Shown here: piece by piece, positions 25,610 through 35,226 of the stretch | How the letters are laid out: each line of letters begins with the position of its first letter | Position numbering within the stretch: the stretch's first letter is position 1 | From: Pseudolabrys sp. | Lineage (GTDB): Bacteria > Pseudomonadota > Alphaproteobacteria > Rhizobiales > Xanthobacteraceae | Assembly: GCA_017849615.1 (NCBI GenBank) | Contig: JAFIGS010000006.1 | Coordinates: 62,001-126,000, forward strand | Reading direction: 5' to 3' | Length of the DNA: 64,000 nt | Notes under the pieces: generated by a model | The model's database searches: none | The model's input: the letters and a program-made list of their open reading frames with translations, nothing else | What the model was told of the DNA's origin: nothing | Position numbers and translations under genes: made by a program

Positions 25610-27004
25610 TCAGCCGGACGATGCGCTGGCGGCGAGATACTCGCTCAGCGTCTTGGTGGCGGCCGGATTGGCCGGCGTTATGGCCGGCGGCGGCGCGGCG
25701 CCCTGCAGCGCCTCGGCGCGCACCGGGCGCGGCGGCGAGAACAGGAACCCCTGACCGAAGCGCACATCGTAGTCCAGCAGATCGACCACAGTGCTCTCAT
25801 TCTCGATGCGCTCGCCGATCAGGTCGATGCCGTTGCGCGCCAATAGATCGGCGAGATCCTCGGCGTGGATGTCGCTCTGCGCCGTGGCGGCGCGGTTGAG
25901 CAGCAGGTTGGCCGGCACCTTGACGAAACGGAACGACCGGTCGGCCAGTTCCTTCGGCACGATGCGCAGGTCGGTGACGTGGTCCATCGAGAAACGGAAG
26001 CCGCAGTCGGCCAGCGCGGCGAGGCTCTCGAACTCGATCGGCCCGAAATTGCGATAGGCGTCCTGCGTGAATTCGAAGGTCAGCGAGCCGGCCAGCGCCT
26101 TGTTCGCTTCCATGAACTCCAGGAACTGCCGGAAATAGAAACCGTCGGTCAGCGTCGTGGCATTGACGTTGCAGAACAGGCCGACATCGCGGCTCTTGAG
26201 CTGCAGCCGGCGCACCACCTGCACGCAGCGGAACACCAGCATGTTGTCGATCTTCGGCATCAAGCCGGCGCTCTCGGCGATATCGACGAAATCGCCGGCG
26301 GGGATGATTTCGCCATCTTCGGTGCGCAGGCGCGACAGCGCTTCATAGAAGCGCACCTTGCGCTGCGGCAAGGTCACGACCGGCTGCAGATAGAGGTCTA
26401 TGCGGTTGGCGTCGGCGGCCTGCGCGATCATGGCGCCGATCTGCTCGCGGTTCATGGCCCTGAAGCGCGACGCCCCGCTGACGGCATCGGTCTCGTTCAG
26501 CGCCAGCGGCGCCTGCGACTCCGGCTCGGCGGGCGCGGGTTCGTCGGCAACAGCGGGCGCGGAAGGCGCGGCGGCCGGTTGCTGCGGCATGCCGGTCGGC
26601 GCGCCCAGCATGGCCTCATGCGCGGCGACGGTCTCGGCCAGTTGCCGCACCAGTCCGCCGAGCTCGCCGATTTCGGCGGCGATCGGATCGACGGCGCCGC
26701 GGGCGCGGCTGACGGTCTGCTCAACGCGGCCTTCCACCGCGGCAATGCGCCGCGACATCTCGGCCATCTGCCGCGACAGGTCGGCGGTACCGCGTGACAG
26801 GTCGGCGATCTGGTCGCCCAGCATGCCGCGGTCGCGCAGGCGGTTATCCACCATGTTGTAGATCGCCATCGCCACGAGCGCCGCCAGCGCGACGATCGCG
26901 GCAGTACGCGGATCGACCTTGAGGCCGAAATAGAGCACGGCGCCGACCGAAGCGGCGATGAGCACCATGCAGACCGCGATGAAAATGGCGCTGAGACGAA
27001 GCAT
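25610..27004 (-). CDS. TipF-like membrane protein with degenerate EAL domain
   Basis: A 464-residue protein: two N-terminal membrane segments (about 4-28 and 33-50), a coiled coil (60-130), a Pro/Ala-rich linker (140-170) and an EAL domain (about 200-430). The EAL signature is YEALSRL at 220-226. The motif that is normally DDFG reads MDHV and the usual TE reads TQ (LTFEFTQD), so phosphodiesterase activity is doubtful. This architecture matches Caulobacter TipF, a c-di-GMP-binding protein that positions the flagellum. I chose ATG 27004 (MLRLSAIF) because the frame above it has no family features and the membrane segment starts there. Confidence 0.85.
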   Translation of the reverse strand: MLRLSAIFIAVCMVLIAASVGAVLYFGLKVDPRTAAIVALAALVAMAIYNMVDNRLRDRGMLGDQIADLSRGTADLSRQMAEMSRRIAAVEGRVEQTVSRARGAVDPIAAEIGELGGLVRQLAETVAAHEAMLGAPTGMPQQPAAAPSAPAVADEPAPAEPESQAPLALNETDAVSGASRFRAMNREQIGAMIAQAADANRIDLYLQPVVTLPQRKVRFYEALSRLRTEDGEIIPAGDFVDIAESAGLMPKIDNMLVFRCVQVVRRLQLKSRDVGLFCNVNATTLTDGFYFRQFLEFMEANKALAGSLTFEFTQDAYRNFGPIEFESLAALADCGFRFSMDHVTDLRIVPKELADRSFRFVKVPANLLLNRAATAQSDIHAEDLADLLARNGIDLIGERIENESTVVDLLDYDVRFGQGFLFSPPRPVRAEALQGAAPPPAITPANPAATKTLSEYLAASASSG

Positions 27005-27189
27005 CAAAACCGGTCCTGGGAGCCTTTTGAGCCCGGGTCTCGGGCGGCCGTGGCTGATTCGCGCCCGCCGGCACCAATCTCCCTGAGTAGGCCCGCCTGT
27101 GCAACCGGGAATTCTTGCTATTCTACCGCCACTTCGCCATTCCTGCCGAAAGCCAACCAAGCCTTGCTTCATCGGAACCGCGCCCGCTC

Positions 27190-28710
27190 ATGATGGCCTC
27201 CCGCCTTGCCTCACTGACCGCAGCCATTGAACGCGCCCCGAACCGCGCCTTGGGGGTGTTTCTGGTGCTGCATGCGCTCGTGTGGACGGCGCTGCCGGAC
27301 CTGCTTTACCCCAACCTGCCGCTCGATCTGATCGAGGCCCTGACCTATGGCCGCGAATGGCAACTCGGCTATGACAAGCTCCCGCCCTTACCGTGGTGGC
27401 TCGTCGAAATCGCCTGGCGCATCGCGGGGCACGACTTCGCCTACTACCTGCTGGCCCAGATCGCCGTCGTCGTCGCACTGCTTTTCGTTTACGCCACCGC
27501 CCGGCCGATCATCGGCGCGACCGGCGCCCTCGCCGCGGTGCTGATCGTCGACGGCCTGCACTACCTCAATTACACCGCCGCCAAGTTCAACCACGACGTC
27601 ATCCAGCTGCCGTTCTGGGCGATGGCCGGCTACGCGCTGCATCGCGGCCTGCGCCGCGGCCGCCTCGCCGACTGGTTGCTGCTTGGCCTCGCTATCGGCA
27701 TCCTGGTCTGGGCAAAGTATTTCGTCGTCGTGCTGGTGGCGCCGATGGTGCTTTTTGCCTTGGTCGACGACGACGCGCGCAAGTCTTTGAGGACTCCGGG
27801 TCCCTATGTCGCCGCGGTCGTGTCATTAACCGTCGCCGCCCCGCATCTGATCTGGCTGGTCGCCAACGACTTCCTGCCCTTCGCCTATGCCGAGCACCGC
27901 GCCGTGCTGCCGCGCGGCTGGTACGACCATCTCTGGCACCCGCTCAAATTCGCCCTCGGCCAGTTCGGCTTCATGATCCCGGCGCTGATCATCGCGCTGC
28001 CCTTGTTCTGGCCGCGCAAGGCGGACGGCGAAACGCCGCCGTCCGCCGTGGCCGACGACTTCGACTGGCGCATCGTCACCTGGCTCGCCTTCGGCCCCTG
28101 CGCCGTGGTGCTGCTGCTCGGCGTCGTCAGCGGCCGCGGCGCCATCGCCATGTGGGGCTATCCGTTGTGGATGTTCCTCGGCCTCTGGCTGGTGCTCACG
28201 GCCCGCCGCGCCATCGAGGGCGCGCGGCTGACGCGTATCGTCGCCACCTGGGCCGTCGTGTTTTGCGTGCTGGCCGGGGCTTTCGTCGTCAATTACGAAA
28301 TCCTGCCGCGCTTCGACCACCGCTATCGGGCGGTGTTCTTCCCCGGCGAGGCGCTGGCCCGTGAAATCACGATGCGCTATCGCGCCATCACCGGCCAGGC
28401 GCCGGTCTATGTCATCGGCTCGATGTGGGACGGCGGCAATGTCGGCCACTACGCGCCGAGCCGGCCGCGCGTGCTGATCGACGGCAAGCCGGGGCGCGCC
28501 CCGTGGATCGACCTCAACGACCTGCATGCGCGCGGCGCGGTGATCGTGTGGACCGACGCCGACACGACCGTGGTGCCGCCGATGTACCGCACCGTCGCGC
28601 CGGACGCCGCGGTACAGCCGTCTTTCGTGCTGCCCTACCGGCGCGGCACCGGCAGCGTTGAAATCGGCTGGGCCATCGTGCTGCCGAGGCCGTCTTTCGC
28701 GGCGCGCTAG
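27190..28710 (+). CDS. ArnT-like glycosyltransferase family 39 membrane protein
   Basis: A 506-residue polytopic inner-membrane protein of the GT39/GT83 (PMT/ArnT) type. The first periplasmic loop carries YPNLPLDLIEALTYGREW, with the acidic residue expected to be catalytic, and PPLPWWLVEIAWR nearby; about 10-12 hydrophobic helices follow, then a periplasmic C-terminal domain (YVIGSMWDGGNVGHYAPS). Such enzymes transfer a sugar from a polyprenyl phosphate to lipid A or another acceptor. The start is ATG 27190, directly followed by a second ATG. It is convergent with, and overlaps by 4 bp, the ABC ATPase gene. Confidence 0.88.
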   Translation: MMASRLASLTAAIERAPNRALGVFLVLHALVWTALPDLLYPNLPLDLIEALTYGREWQLGYDKLPPLPWWLVEIAWRIAGHDFAYYLLAQIAVVVALLFVYATARPIIGATGALAAVLIVDGLHYLNYTAAKFNHDVIQLPFWAMAGYALHRGLRRGRLADWLLLGLAIGILVWAKYFVVVLVAPMVLFALVDDDARKSLRTPGPYVAAVVSLTVAAPHLIWLVANDFLPFAYAEHRAVLPRGWYDHLWHPLKFALGQFGFMIPALIIALPLFWPRKADGETPPSAVADDFDWRIVTWLAFGPCAVVLLLGVVSGRGAIAMWGYPLWMFLGLWLVLTARRAIEGARLTRIVATWAVVFCVLAGAFVVNYEILPRFDHRYRAVFFPGEALAREITMRYRAITGQAPVYVIGSMWDGGNVGHYAPSRPRVLIDGKPGRAPWIDLNDLHARGAVIVWTDADTTVVPPMYRTVAPDAAVQPSFVLPYRRGTGSVEIGWAIVLPRPSFAAR

Positions 28711-29423
28711 GCCGGCTGCGGCGCGGGACTGTGTATCTCGTCGCGCACGATGTGGCCGTCGAGCAGTTCGACGTGGCGGTCCATCCGCTCGGCCATGGCC
28801 GCGTCGTGCGTCACCGCGACCACGGTCTTGCCCTTGCCGTGCACGAGGTCCTGAAGCACCTCGAACACCTGCGCGCTGGACTTTGAATCGAGCGAACCTG
28901 TCGGCTCGTCGGCCAGGATCACCGGCGGCTCATTGGCGAGCGCCCGCGCCACCGCGACGCGCTGGCGCTGGCCGCCCGAAAGCTGATCGGGCCGCTTGTC
29001 CACATGATCGGCAAGACCGAGCGACGAGAGCAGACCGGCGGCTCGTGCGCGCATGTCCTCGCGGCCAAGACGGCCCAGCGCGCGCATCGGCAGCATGACG
29101 TTGTCGATAACGGTGAGTTCGGGCAGCAGGAAATGAAACTGGAACACGAAGCCGAGCGTCGTCAGCCGCGCCCGGGCGCGCTCCTCCTCGCTCATCACCG
29201 TCGTCACCTTGCCCTCGATCAGCACTTCGCCGGAGGTCGGCATATCGAGCAGGCCGAGCAGATACAGAAGCGACGACTTGCCCGAGCCCGACGGACCGGT
29301 AATGGCAACGAATTCGTGCGGCCGGATGACGAGATCGATGTCGCGCACCAGAGTCGTCGGCACGATTCCCGGCAGGATGCGCGTCACCTTGCGCGCCTCG
29401 ATCAGCGGGGCTTCGGCGTTCAT
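28707..29423 (-). CDS. ABC transporter ATP-binding protein, LolD/MacB type
   Basis: A 238-residue ATPase: Walker A GPSGSGKSSLLYLLG near 41, signature LSGGQRQRVAVARAL near 143, Walker B VILADEPTGSLDSK near 165, and the H-loop AVTHDAAMAERM. The extra phrases SGEVLIEG and RLTTLGFVFQFHFLLPEL are typical of the MacB/LolD/FtsE group. It overlaps the permease gene by 4 bp. With the permease and the HlyD-like adaptor it forms a three-gene export unit. I chose ATG 29423 (MNAEAPL), which gives the overlap and the normal length. Confidence 0.93.
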   Translation of the reverse strand: MNAEAPLIEARKVTRILPGIVPTTLVRDIDLVIRPHEFVAITGPSGSGKSSLLYLLGLLDMPTSGEVLIEGKVTTVMSEEERARARLTTLGFVFQFHFLLPELTVIDNVMLPMRALGRLGREDMRARAAGLLSSLGLADHVDKRPDQLSGGQRQRVAVARALANEPPVILADEPTGSLDSKSSAQVFEVLQDLVHGKGKTVVAVTHDAAMAERMDRHVELLDGHIVRDEIHSPAPQPA

Positions 29424-30655
29424 GTCGCGCCTCGGATGATCTCGACCGGGTGCATGCGCGCCGCCTTGCGCGCCGGCTGGTAGCCCGCGATGACCGACGA
29501 GGCCAAAGCGACGAAGCCGGCCAGCAGATAATGCAGCGCGCTGTAGGCCAGCGGCAGGTGGTTTCCGTCGAGGAACGGGCTCTTGAACTCCAGCGAGCCG
29601 AGCGCGAGGCACAGGAGATAGCCGAGCGCGAAACCGGCCGCCGCGCCGGCAAGTCCGATGATCGACGCCTCGACCACAAAGATCGAGCGCACCGTGAACT
29701 CGCTCAGGCCCAGCGACTTCATGATGGCGATATCACGCGCCTTCTCATGCGTGATGGTGGAAATGATGTTGTAGGTGCCGAAACTCGCCACCAGCAAAAT
29801 GGCGCCGACCACCGTGAACATGATGACGTTGCGGATGACGAAGGTGGACAGCAGGTCCTCATGCGCCTCCTGCCATGACACCGATTTGTAGCCGGTCTCG
29901 CGCTCGACGCGCATCGCGACGTCGCGCGACGCCATCGGATCCTTGAGGCGAATGCGCAGCTCGTTGATCAGCCCGGTTTGCTGCGCCAGAATCTGCCCGG
30001 TTTTAACGAGGACATAAGCGGTGCTCTCATCGACCTGCCGCACCCCGGTATGAAAATAGCCGACCACCTGGGCGCTCAGCCGCGCGCCCTCACTGGTCTG
30101 TAACGTGATGTTGGCGCCGATCCGCGCGCCGATCTTCTCGGACAGCCTGTCGCCGATGACGATGGCGTTGGTGGCGCGGTACAGCGCCGACAAAGGCGCG
30201 CCGCGCATCTGCTTCGGCAAATCGGACACCAGCGCCTCGCGGCGCGGATCGATGGCGACGACGCTGGTCGCGACATCGTGGCTGGCATAGCGGATGATCG
30301 CCTGCACGCGCACCGTCGGCGCGATGCCGCCAGGCAGCCATGGCTCCAGCGCCGCCATGGTGGCGAGCGGATTCTTGATGCCGCGCCGGCGCGCCTCCGG
30401 CGTCAGATTGTGAATCTCGGCGGCGTCATAGAGCCGCTCGGCCGGCTGCGGCGGCGGCGCGCGGCGCTCATCCGAGACGCTGATGTGCGGCATGGCGTTG
30501 ACGAGCTGGCGGATGAAATCATCCTGCGAGCCCTGCATCAGCGCCGCCATCATGATGGAGAAGCCGACGCCGGTGGCGACGCCGGCCACCGCGACGCCGG
30601 TCTGCCGCAACCGCGCGCGAACATGCGTCCATGCGATGTCGAAGATGAGGTTCAT
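29420..30655 (-). CDS. FtsX-like ABC transporter permease
   Basis: A 411-residue permease with the MacB/LolCE layout: one N-terminal membrane helix (ARLRQTGVAVAGVATGVGFS), a periplasmic domain of about 230 residues, then three helices (FTVVGAILLVASFGTYNIIS, EASIIGLAGAAAGFALGYLL and a last one near 385). The segment THEKARDIAIMKSLGLSEFT is the cytoplasmic coupling motif of the family. Unlike MacB it carries no fused ATPase; the next gene supplies it. Substrates could be lipids, lipoproteins or small peptides; I cannot choose. Confidence 0.92.
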   Translation of the reverse strand: MNLIFDIAWTHVRARLRQTGVAVAGVATGVGFSIMMAALMQGSQDDFIRQLVNAMPHISVSDERRAPPPQPAERLYDAAEIHNLTPEARRRGIKNPLATMAALEPWLPGGIAPTVRVQAIIRYASHDVATSVVAIDPRREALVSDLPKQMRGAPLSALYRATNAIVIGDRLSEKIGARIGANITLQTSEGARLSAQVVGYFHTGVRQVDESTAYVLVKTGQILAQQTGLINELRIRLKDPMASRDVAMRVERETGYKSVSWQEAHEDLLSTFVIRNVIMFTVVGAILLVASFGTYNIISTITHEKARDIAIMKSLGLSEFTVRSIFVVEASIIGLAGAAAGFALGYLLCLALGSLEFKSPFLDGNHLPLAYSALHYLLAGFVALASSVIAGYQPARKAARMHPVEIIRGAT

Positions 30656-30666
30656 GATGCACGATC

Positions 30667-30775
30667 CGTCATTCCGGGACGCGCGTGAAACGCGCGAACC
30701 CGGAATCCAGCGAGGTCGTCCGAGCCCGTGTCTGGCCTCCGGGTTCGCGGGCTAGCGCCCGCGCCCCGGAATGAC
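30667..30775. repeat. Palindromic repeat, family A copy 5
   Basis: Outer arms CGTCATTCCGGGACGCG and GCGCCCCGGAATGACCG, inner pair CCCGGAATCCAG and a degraded CCTCCGGGTTCG. It lies inside the export operon, between the adaptor stop (19 bp away) and the permease start, and could change the ratio of upstream to downstream message. Confidence 0.85.
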
Positions 30776-30794
30776 CGGTCTGTGGATTCCGCGG

Positions 30795-31799
30795 TCATGG
30801 CGGCGTTACCCGCAGCCGCGCGCCGTCCTTGAGGCCGGCGGGCGCGGGCGAAGCGACGCGCTCGCCCTCCTTGACGCCGTCGAGCACCTCCACCGCGCGC
30901 GTGCCGCGAATATCGACCGTCACCACGCGCCGGTGCGCATGACCGCCCTCGACAACGTAAACGGCGTTGTCCAGCACCGCATCGGCAGGCACCAGCAGCG
31001 CGTTCGGCTTCTCGCGCGTGATGATATTGGCCTCGACGCTCATGCCGGGCTTGAGCGGCGTATCGGCCGGCAGCGCGGCCTTGATGCGGAAGGTCTTGGC
31101 GGCGACGTCGCCCATCGGCGTGATCTCCCTGATCCTGCCCTCGAGGCGCCGGTCCGGAAAGGCGTCGGTGCGGAACAGCACCACCTGCCCCAGCGCGACG
31201 CGCGGAATGTCCTCTTCGTTGACTTCCGCCACCACCTGCAGCGGCGCAGGCACGCCGACGCGAAACAGGATCTGGCCGGCTTCGGCGATTTCGCCGATTT
31301 CGCCGTCGCGGCGCAGCACCACGCCGTCCATCGGCGCGCGGATCGTGTAATCGGCGATGCGCTCGAGCTGCACCGCGATCAGCCCCTGCACCTGCTGCAG
31401 GTCCATGGAGGCGCGCTCATAGGCCTGCGTGGTGGCGACGCCGCGCGCGATCAGGTCGCTGACGCGCGACATCTCGTTCTTGAGAAAGGTCTCGCGCGCG
31501 CGCAGCTCTTTCATCTGCGCCTGCGCCTCGCCGTCGTCGAGATGCGCGAGCAGGTCGCCCTTGGCGACGGTCTTTCCCTCGCAGTCGCAGATTTCGACAA
31601 TGCGGTCGCGGATGACGCTGGCGACCTTGGCCCAATGCACCGGCTCGACGCCGCCGGTGGCATAGACGATCTCCACCGCGGTGCCGCGCGCGGCGGCCAC
31701 GGCGGCGACGCGGGGCCACTGGCTGTAGCGCCACGCCATCGCGCCGGCGGCGGCCGCCACGATCAGAAAAACAATGAGAATAATGCGCCGCTTCTGCAT
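30795..31799 (-). CDS. HlyD/MacA-like periplasmic adaptor
   Basis: A 334-residue membrane-fusion protein. One N-terminal membrane anchor (RRIILIVFLIVAAAAGAMAW) is followed by a barrel-sandwich/lipoyl half (VIRDRIVEICDCEGKTVAKG), a helical hairpin of about 60 residues (MKELRARETFLKNEMSRVSD and the following helix), the second lipoyl half (YTIRAPMDGVVLRRDGEIGE) and a beta-barrel domain (FPDRRLEGRIREITP). It links the inner-membrane ABC pump to an outer-membrane channel, which is not in the window. The arrangement adaptor-permease-ATPase is as in MacAB/DevBCA systems. Confidence 0.9.
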   Translation of the reverse strand: MQKRRIILIVFLIVAAAAGAMAWRYSQWPRVAAVAAARGTAVEIVYATGGVEPVHWAKVASVIRDRIVEICDCEGKTVAKGDLLAHLDDGEAQAQMKELRARETFLKNEMSRVSDLIARGVATTQAYERASMDLQQVQGLIAVQLERIADYTIRAPMDGVVLRRDGEIGEIAEAGQILFRVGVPAPLQVVAEVNEEDIPRVALGQVVLFRTDAFPDRRLEGRIREITPMGDVAAKTFRIKAALPADTPLKPGMSVEANIITREKPNALLVPADAVLDNAVYVVEGGHAHRRVVTVDIRGTRAVEVLDGVKEGERVASPAPAGLKDGARLRVTPP

Positions 31800-31857
31800 G
31801 CGGGCGGTTTTACCGCCCGCGCGTCCCGGCCATATTGACGTACCGCAACGGGTAACC

Positions 31858-31943
31858 CGTCATTCCGGACGGCGCGAAGCGCCGATTCGGAATCCAGTGC
31901 TGGATTCCGGATTCGCTTGCTTCGCAAGCGCCCCGGAATGACG
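31858..31943. repeat. Palindromic repeat, family A copy 6
   Basis: Outer arms CGTCATTCCGGACGGCG and CGCCCCGGAATGACG, inner arms CGGAATCCAGTGC and GCTGGATTCCGG. A further arm TTCGCTTGC/GCAAGCG is present near the right end. It ends 5 bp before the stop codon of the aminotransferase. Confidence 0.9.
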
Positions 31944-31948
31944 AGCAA

Positions 31949-33292
31949 TTACGCCCCCTGCTTGATGATCGCCGCGACCTTGGAGATGATTTCGTCGATC
32001 TGGTCTTCGGTGACGATCAGGGGCGGCGACATGGCCAGCGAGTCGCCCGAGGTGCGGAACATGATGCCGTGGTCGTGGAAGCCCGACTCCAGCGCGTCAT
32101 AACCGCGCTTGCCGACCGCGTCCGGCTTGCTGGCCAGATCGATGCCCGCCATCAGGCCGACGACGCGGATATCGAGCACGCCCGGCAGACCCTTGAGGCT
32201 CATAACGGCCTGCGCCCACACCGGCTCCAACTTCTTGGCCCGCTCGAACAGCTTCTCGTCGCGATAGAGATCGAGCGTCGCGAGGCCGGCCGCGCAGGCC
32301 AGTGGGTGCGCCGAATAGGTGTAGCCGTGGAACAATTCGATGACGTGATCCGGGCCGGTCATGAAGGCATCGTGGATGTGCTTGCGTGCAATGACGCCGC
32401 CCATCGGCACCGAACCCGAGGTGATGCCCTTGGCGAAGCAGATCATGTCCGGCGTCACGCCATAGCGCTCGGCGGCGAAGGCGTGGCCGAGGCGGCCATA
32501 GCCGGTGATGACCTCGTCGAACACCAGCAGAATGCCGTGCTTGTCGCAGATCTGGCGCAGGCGCTTGAGATAGCCCTTCGGCGGCGGCAGCACGGCGGTC
32601 GAACCGGACACCGGCTCGACGAACACGGCGGCGATGGTCGAGGCGTCGTGCAGCGCCACCAGACGATCGAGCTCGTCGGCCAGATGCTCGCCCCAGTCCG
32701 GCTCGCCGACCGAGAAAGCCTGCTCGGCGCGGCTATAGGTCGATTGCAGATGATCGACGCCGGCCAGCAGCGCGCCGAACTGCTTGCGGTTGGCGACCAT
32801 GCCGCCAATGGCGGTGCCGCCGAAGCCGACGCCGTGATAGCCGCGCTCGCGGCCGATGAAGCGCACGCGCGAGGCTTCGCCGCGGGCGCGGTGATAGGCC
32901 AGCGCGATCTTCATCGCGGTGTCGTCGGCTTCCGAGCCCGAGTTGCAGAAGAACACATGGTCGAGGTCGCCCGGCGCCAGCGCGGCGATGCGGCTCGCCA
33001 GCTCGAAGGCCTTGGGATGGCCGAACTGGAAGGTCGGCGAGAAGTCGAGCTCGGCCGCCTGCTTCTGGATCGCGGCGACGATGGAATCGCGGTTGTGGCC
33101 GGCATTGGTGCACCACAGGCCGGCCGAGGCGTCGATGATCTTGCGGCCCTCCGGCGTGAAGTAGTGCATGTCCTTGGCGCTCGCCACCATGCGCGGCCGC
33201 GCCTTGAACGACCGGTTGGCGGTGAAGGGCATCCAGAACGGCGCCAGGTCGTTGGGGACGGAGGTTGATGCGATTTTGGGGGCCGTGGCCAT
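31949..33292 (-). CDS. Class III omega-amino acid aminotransferase (beta-alanine:pyruvate type)
   Basis: A 447-residue PLP enzyme of the omega-transaminase group. The N-terminal phrase [18 protein letters not shown] and the following [12 protein letters not shown] are typical of beta-alanine-pyruvate transaminase. The cofactor lysine lies in [15 protein letters not shown] near 288, the aspartate in [15 protein letters not shown] near 255, and the phosphate-binding [11 protein letters not shown] near 120. It would move the amino group of beta-alanine, or a similar omega-amine, to pyruvate. I chose ATG 33292 (MATAPKIAS); the upstream frame crosses the divergent hisS start region. Closely related amine-pyruvate activities are possible. 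Confidence 0.9.
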   Translation of the reverse strand: MATAPKIASTSVPNDLAPFWMPFTANRSFKARPRMVASAKDMHYFTPEGRKIIDASAGLWCTNAGHNRDSIVAAIQKQAAELDFSPTFQFGHPKAFELASRIAALAPGDLDHVFFCNSGSEADDTAMKIALAYHRARGEASRVRFIGRERGYHGVGFGGTAIGGMVANRKQFGALLAGVDHLQSTYSRAEQAFSVGEPDWGEHLADELDRLVALHDASTIAAVFVEPVSGSTAVLPPPKGYLKRLRQICDKHGILLVFDEVITGYGRLGHAFAAERYGVTPDMICFAKGITSGSVPMGGVIARKHIHDAFMTGPDHVIELFHGYTYSAHPLACAAGLATLDLYRDEKLFERAKKLEPVWAQAVMSLKGLPGVLDIRVVGLMAGIDLASKPDAVGKRGYDALESGFHDHGIMFRTSGDSLAMSPPLIVTEDQIDEIISKVAAIIKQGA

Positions 33293-33416
33293 GGGCTCGC
33301 CTCTGCGTGCTGACGGAAGTCGGAAGGCCCACGAATATCCGCTTTCCGCGATAATGACAAAGCGGGAAACGGCTGCTACCACGGCGAAAATCACCCCACA
33401 GATATACGAAGCGAAT

Positions 33417-34925
33417 ATGTCCGACCCCAAATCCGGCAAGAAACCGCAGAAACTCAAGGCGCGCATGCCGCGGGGCCTCGCCGACCGCGGCCCGGCCGAA
33501 ATCGCCGCGACGCGGGCCATGGTCGAGACCATCCGCAAGACCTTCGAGCGCTACGGCTTCGATCCGGTGGAAACCCCGACGTTCGAATACACCGACGCGC
33601 TCGGCAAATTCCTGCCCGACCAGGACCGCCCGAACGAAGGCGTGTTCTCGTTCCAGGACGACGACGAGCAGTGGATCTCGCTGCGCTACGACCTGACCGC
33701 GCCGCTGGCGCGCCACGTTGCCGAGAACTACCAGCACCTGGCGCTGCCCTATCGCAGCTATCGCAGCGGCTATGTCTATCGCAACGAGAAGCCGGGCCCC
33801 GGCCGCTTCCGCCAGTTCATGCAGTTCGACGCCGACACGGTCGGCTCGCCGAGCATGGCCGCGGATGCCGAGATGTGCATGCTCGCCGCGGACACCATGG
33901 AGGCGCTCGGCATCAAGCGCGGCGACTATGTGGTGAAGGTGAATAACCGCAAGGTGCTGGATGGGGTGATGGAAGCCATCGGCATTGGCGGTGATGAGAA
34001 CGCGGGTAAGCGGCTGACCGTGCTGCGCGCGATCGATAAACTCGACCGGCTTGGGCCTGTGGGCGTCGAGCAGCTACTTGGTGAGGGTCGCAAAGACGAC
34101 AGCGGTGACTACACGAAAGGCGCGGGCCTTGGCCGTGCCGACGCGCAAATCGTCCTCGGCGTTGTCGAAAAGCGCAGCGACTGGAAAGAGACCGTAGCCG
34201 CCGCCGACCTCTATCTTGCCAAAAGTGAAACTGGCCAGCGCGGCGTGGCAGAGCTTGAAGAGATCGCAAAATTGGTTGCTGCGGCTGGCTACGACGACCG
34301 CGTGAAGATCGACCCTTCCGTCGTGCGCGGTCTCGAATACTACACCGGCCCTGTCTACGAAGTTGAACTCACCTTCGAAGTAAAGGACGAAAAGGGCCGT
34401 CCGGTGCGGTTCGGCTCGGTCGGCGGCGGTGGCCGTTACGACGGCCTCGTGTCGCGCTTCATGGGTCAGCCCGTGCCGGCGACCGGCTTCTCCATCGGAG
34501 TGTCGCGCTTGCAGGCCGCGCTGACCGCGCTCGGCACTCTGTCGAGCAATCCCGAGCCGGGCCCGGTCGTGGTCACCATCATGGACCGCGACAATGTCGC
34601 CGCCTATCAGCGCATGGTGAGCCAACTGCGCAACGCCGGCATCCGCGCCGAGCTCTATCTCGGCAATCCCAAGAACAATGTCGGCCAGCAGCTCAAATAT
34701 GCCGACAAGCGGCACTCGCCCTGCGCCATCATCCAGGGTTCGAACGAGCGCGAGGCCAAACAGGTCATCATCCGTGACCTGATCGCCGGCGCTGAAAGCG
34801 CCGCATCGTCGGAGGCCGACCGCGAGGATTACCTCAAGAAGCAGGCCGAGGCGCAGTATCCGGTCAGCGAGGCTGACCTGGTCGCCGAGGTCCGCAAGGT
34901 GCTGGCGCGTCACGCCCGCGCCTGA
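33417..34925 (+). CDS. hisS: Histidyl-tRNA synthetase
   Basis: A 502-residue class II enzyme that charges tRNA-His. Motif 1 is [16 protein letters not shown], motif 2 is [13 protein letters not shown] near 135, the histidine loops are [16 protein letters not shown] near 303 and [14 protein letters not shown] near 340, and the anticodon-binding domain follows ([19 protein letters not shown]). The start [12 protein letters not shown] was chosen at ATG 33417; the upstream frame belongs to the intergenic region. It is longer than E. coli HisRS (424) because of an insertion near 180-290. Bases 33930-34400 use more A/T-ending codons than the flanks. hisZ and hisG lie 1.5 kb downstream. Confidence 0.96.
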   Translation: MSDPKSGKKPQKLKARMPRGLADRGPAEIAATRAMVETIRKTFERYGFDPVETPTFEYTDALGKFLPDQDRPNEGVFSFQDDDEQWISLRYDLTAPLARHVAENYQHLALPYRSYRSGYVYRNEKPGPGRFRQFMQFDADTVGSPSMAADAEMCMLAADTMEALGIKRGDYVVKVNNRKVLDGVMEAIGIGGDENAGKRLTVLRAIDKLDRLGPVGVEQLLGEGRKDDSGDYTKGAGLGRADAQIVLGVVEKRSDWKETVAAADLYLAKSETGQRGVAELEEIAKLVAAAGYDDRVKIDPSVVRGLEYYTGPVYEVELTFEVKDEKGRPVRFGSVGGGGRYDGLVSRFMGQPVPATGFSIGVSRLQAALTALGTLSSNPEPGPVVVTIMDRDNVAAYQRMVSQLRNAGIRAELYLGNPKNNVGQQLKYADKRHSPCAIIQGSNEREAKQVIIRDLIAGAESAASSEADREDYLKKQAEAQYPVSEADLVAEVRKVLARHARA

Positions 34926-35055
34926 GCACGTTCATCGCCGCGTCACCGGCCTGTCATCGGCCGTAAAGTCGCAGCCGCTAGCCTCCCCGGAACGAAAACG
35001 GTTCTGGCGCATTGTGCCGCCAAACCGACAACAAACGTACCGGGGAGACGGTCCG

Positions 35056-35226
35056 ATGGACGATCGTTGGCCTTACCCAATTTCGTTGACGATGCAGCGG
35101 CACTCCGGCTCCGCGCCGAAACCGCGCGCGATCACGAGCCCGCCGGTGGCGCCGGCGGTCGAGCCCGAGGCGACGGCGGGCGGACCCGTTCCCGCCCCGT
35201 CTGTGCACCCGGCCGAAAAGCCCTAG
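35056..35226 (+). CDS. Small proline-rich hypothetical protein, 56 residues
   Basis: A short frame starting MDDRWPYPISLTMQRH after GGGGAGAC, 10 bp upstream, which could serve as ribosome-binding site. The second half is Pro/Ala-rich (SPPVAPAVEPEATAGG). There is no domain or signal peptide. It ends within the convergent SnoaL-like gene's stop codon. It may be a chance frame. Confidence 0.3.
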   Translation: MDDRWPYPISLTMQRHSGSAPKPRAITSPPVAPAVEPEATAGGPVPAPSVHPAEKP

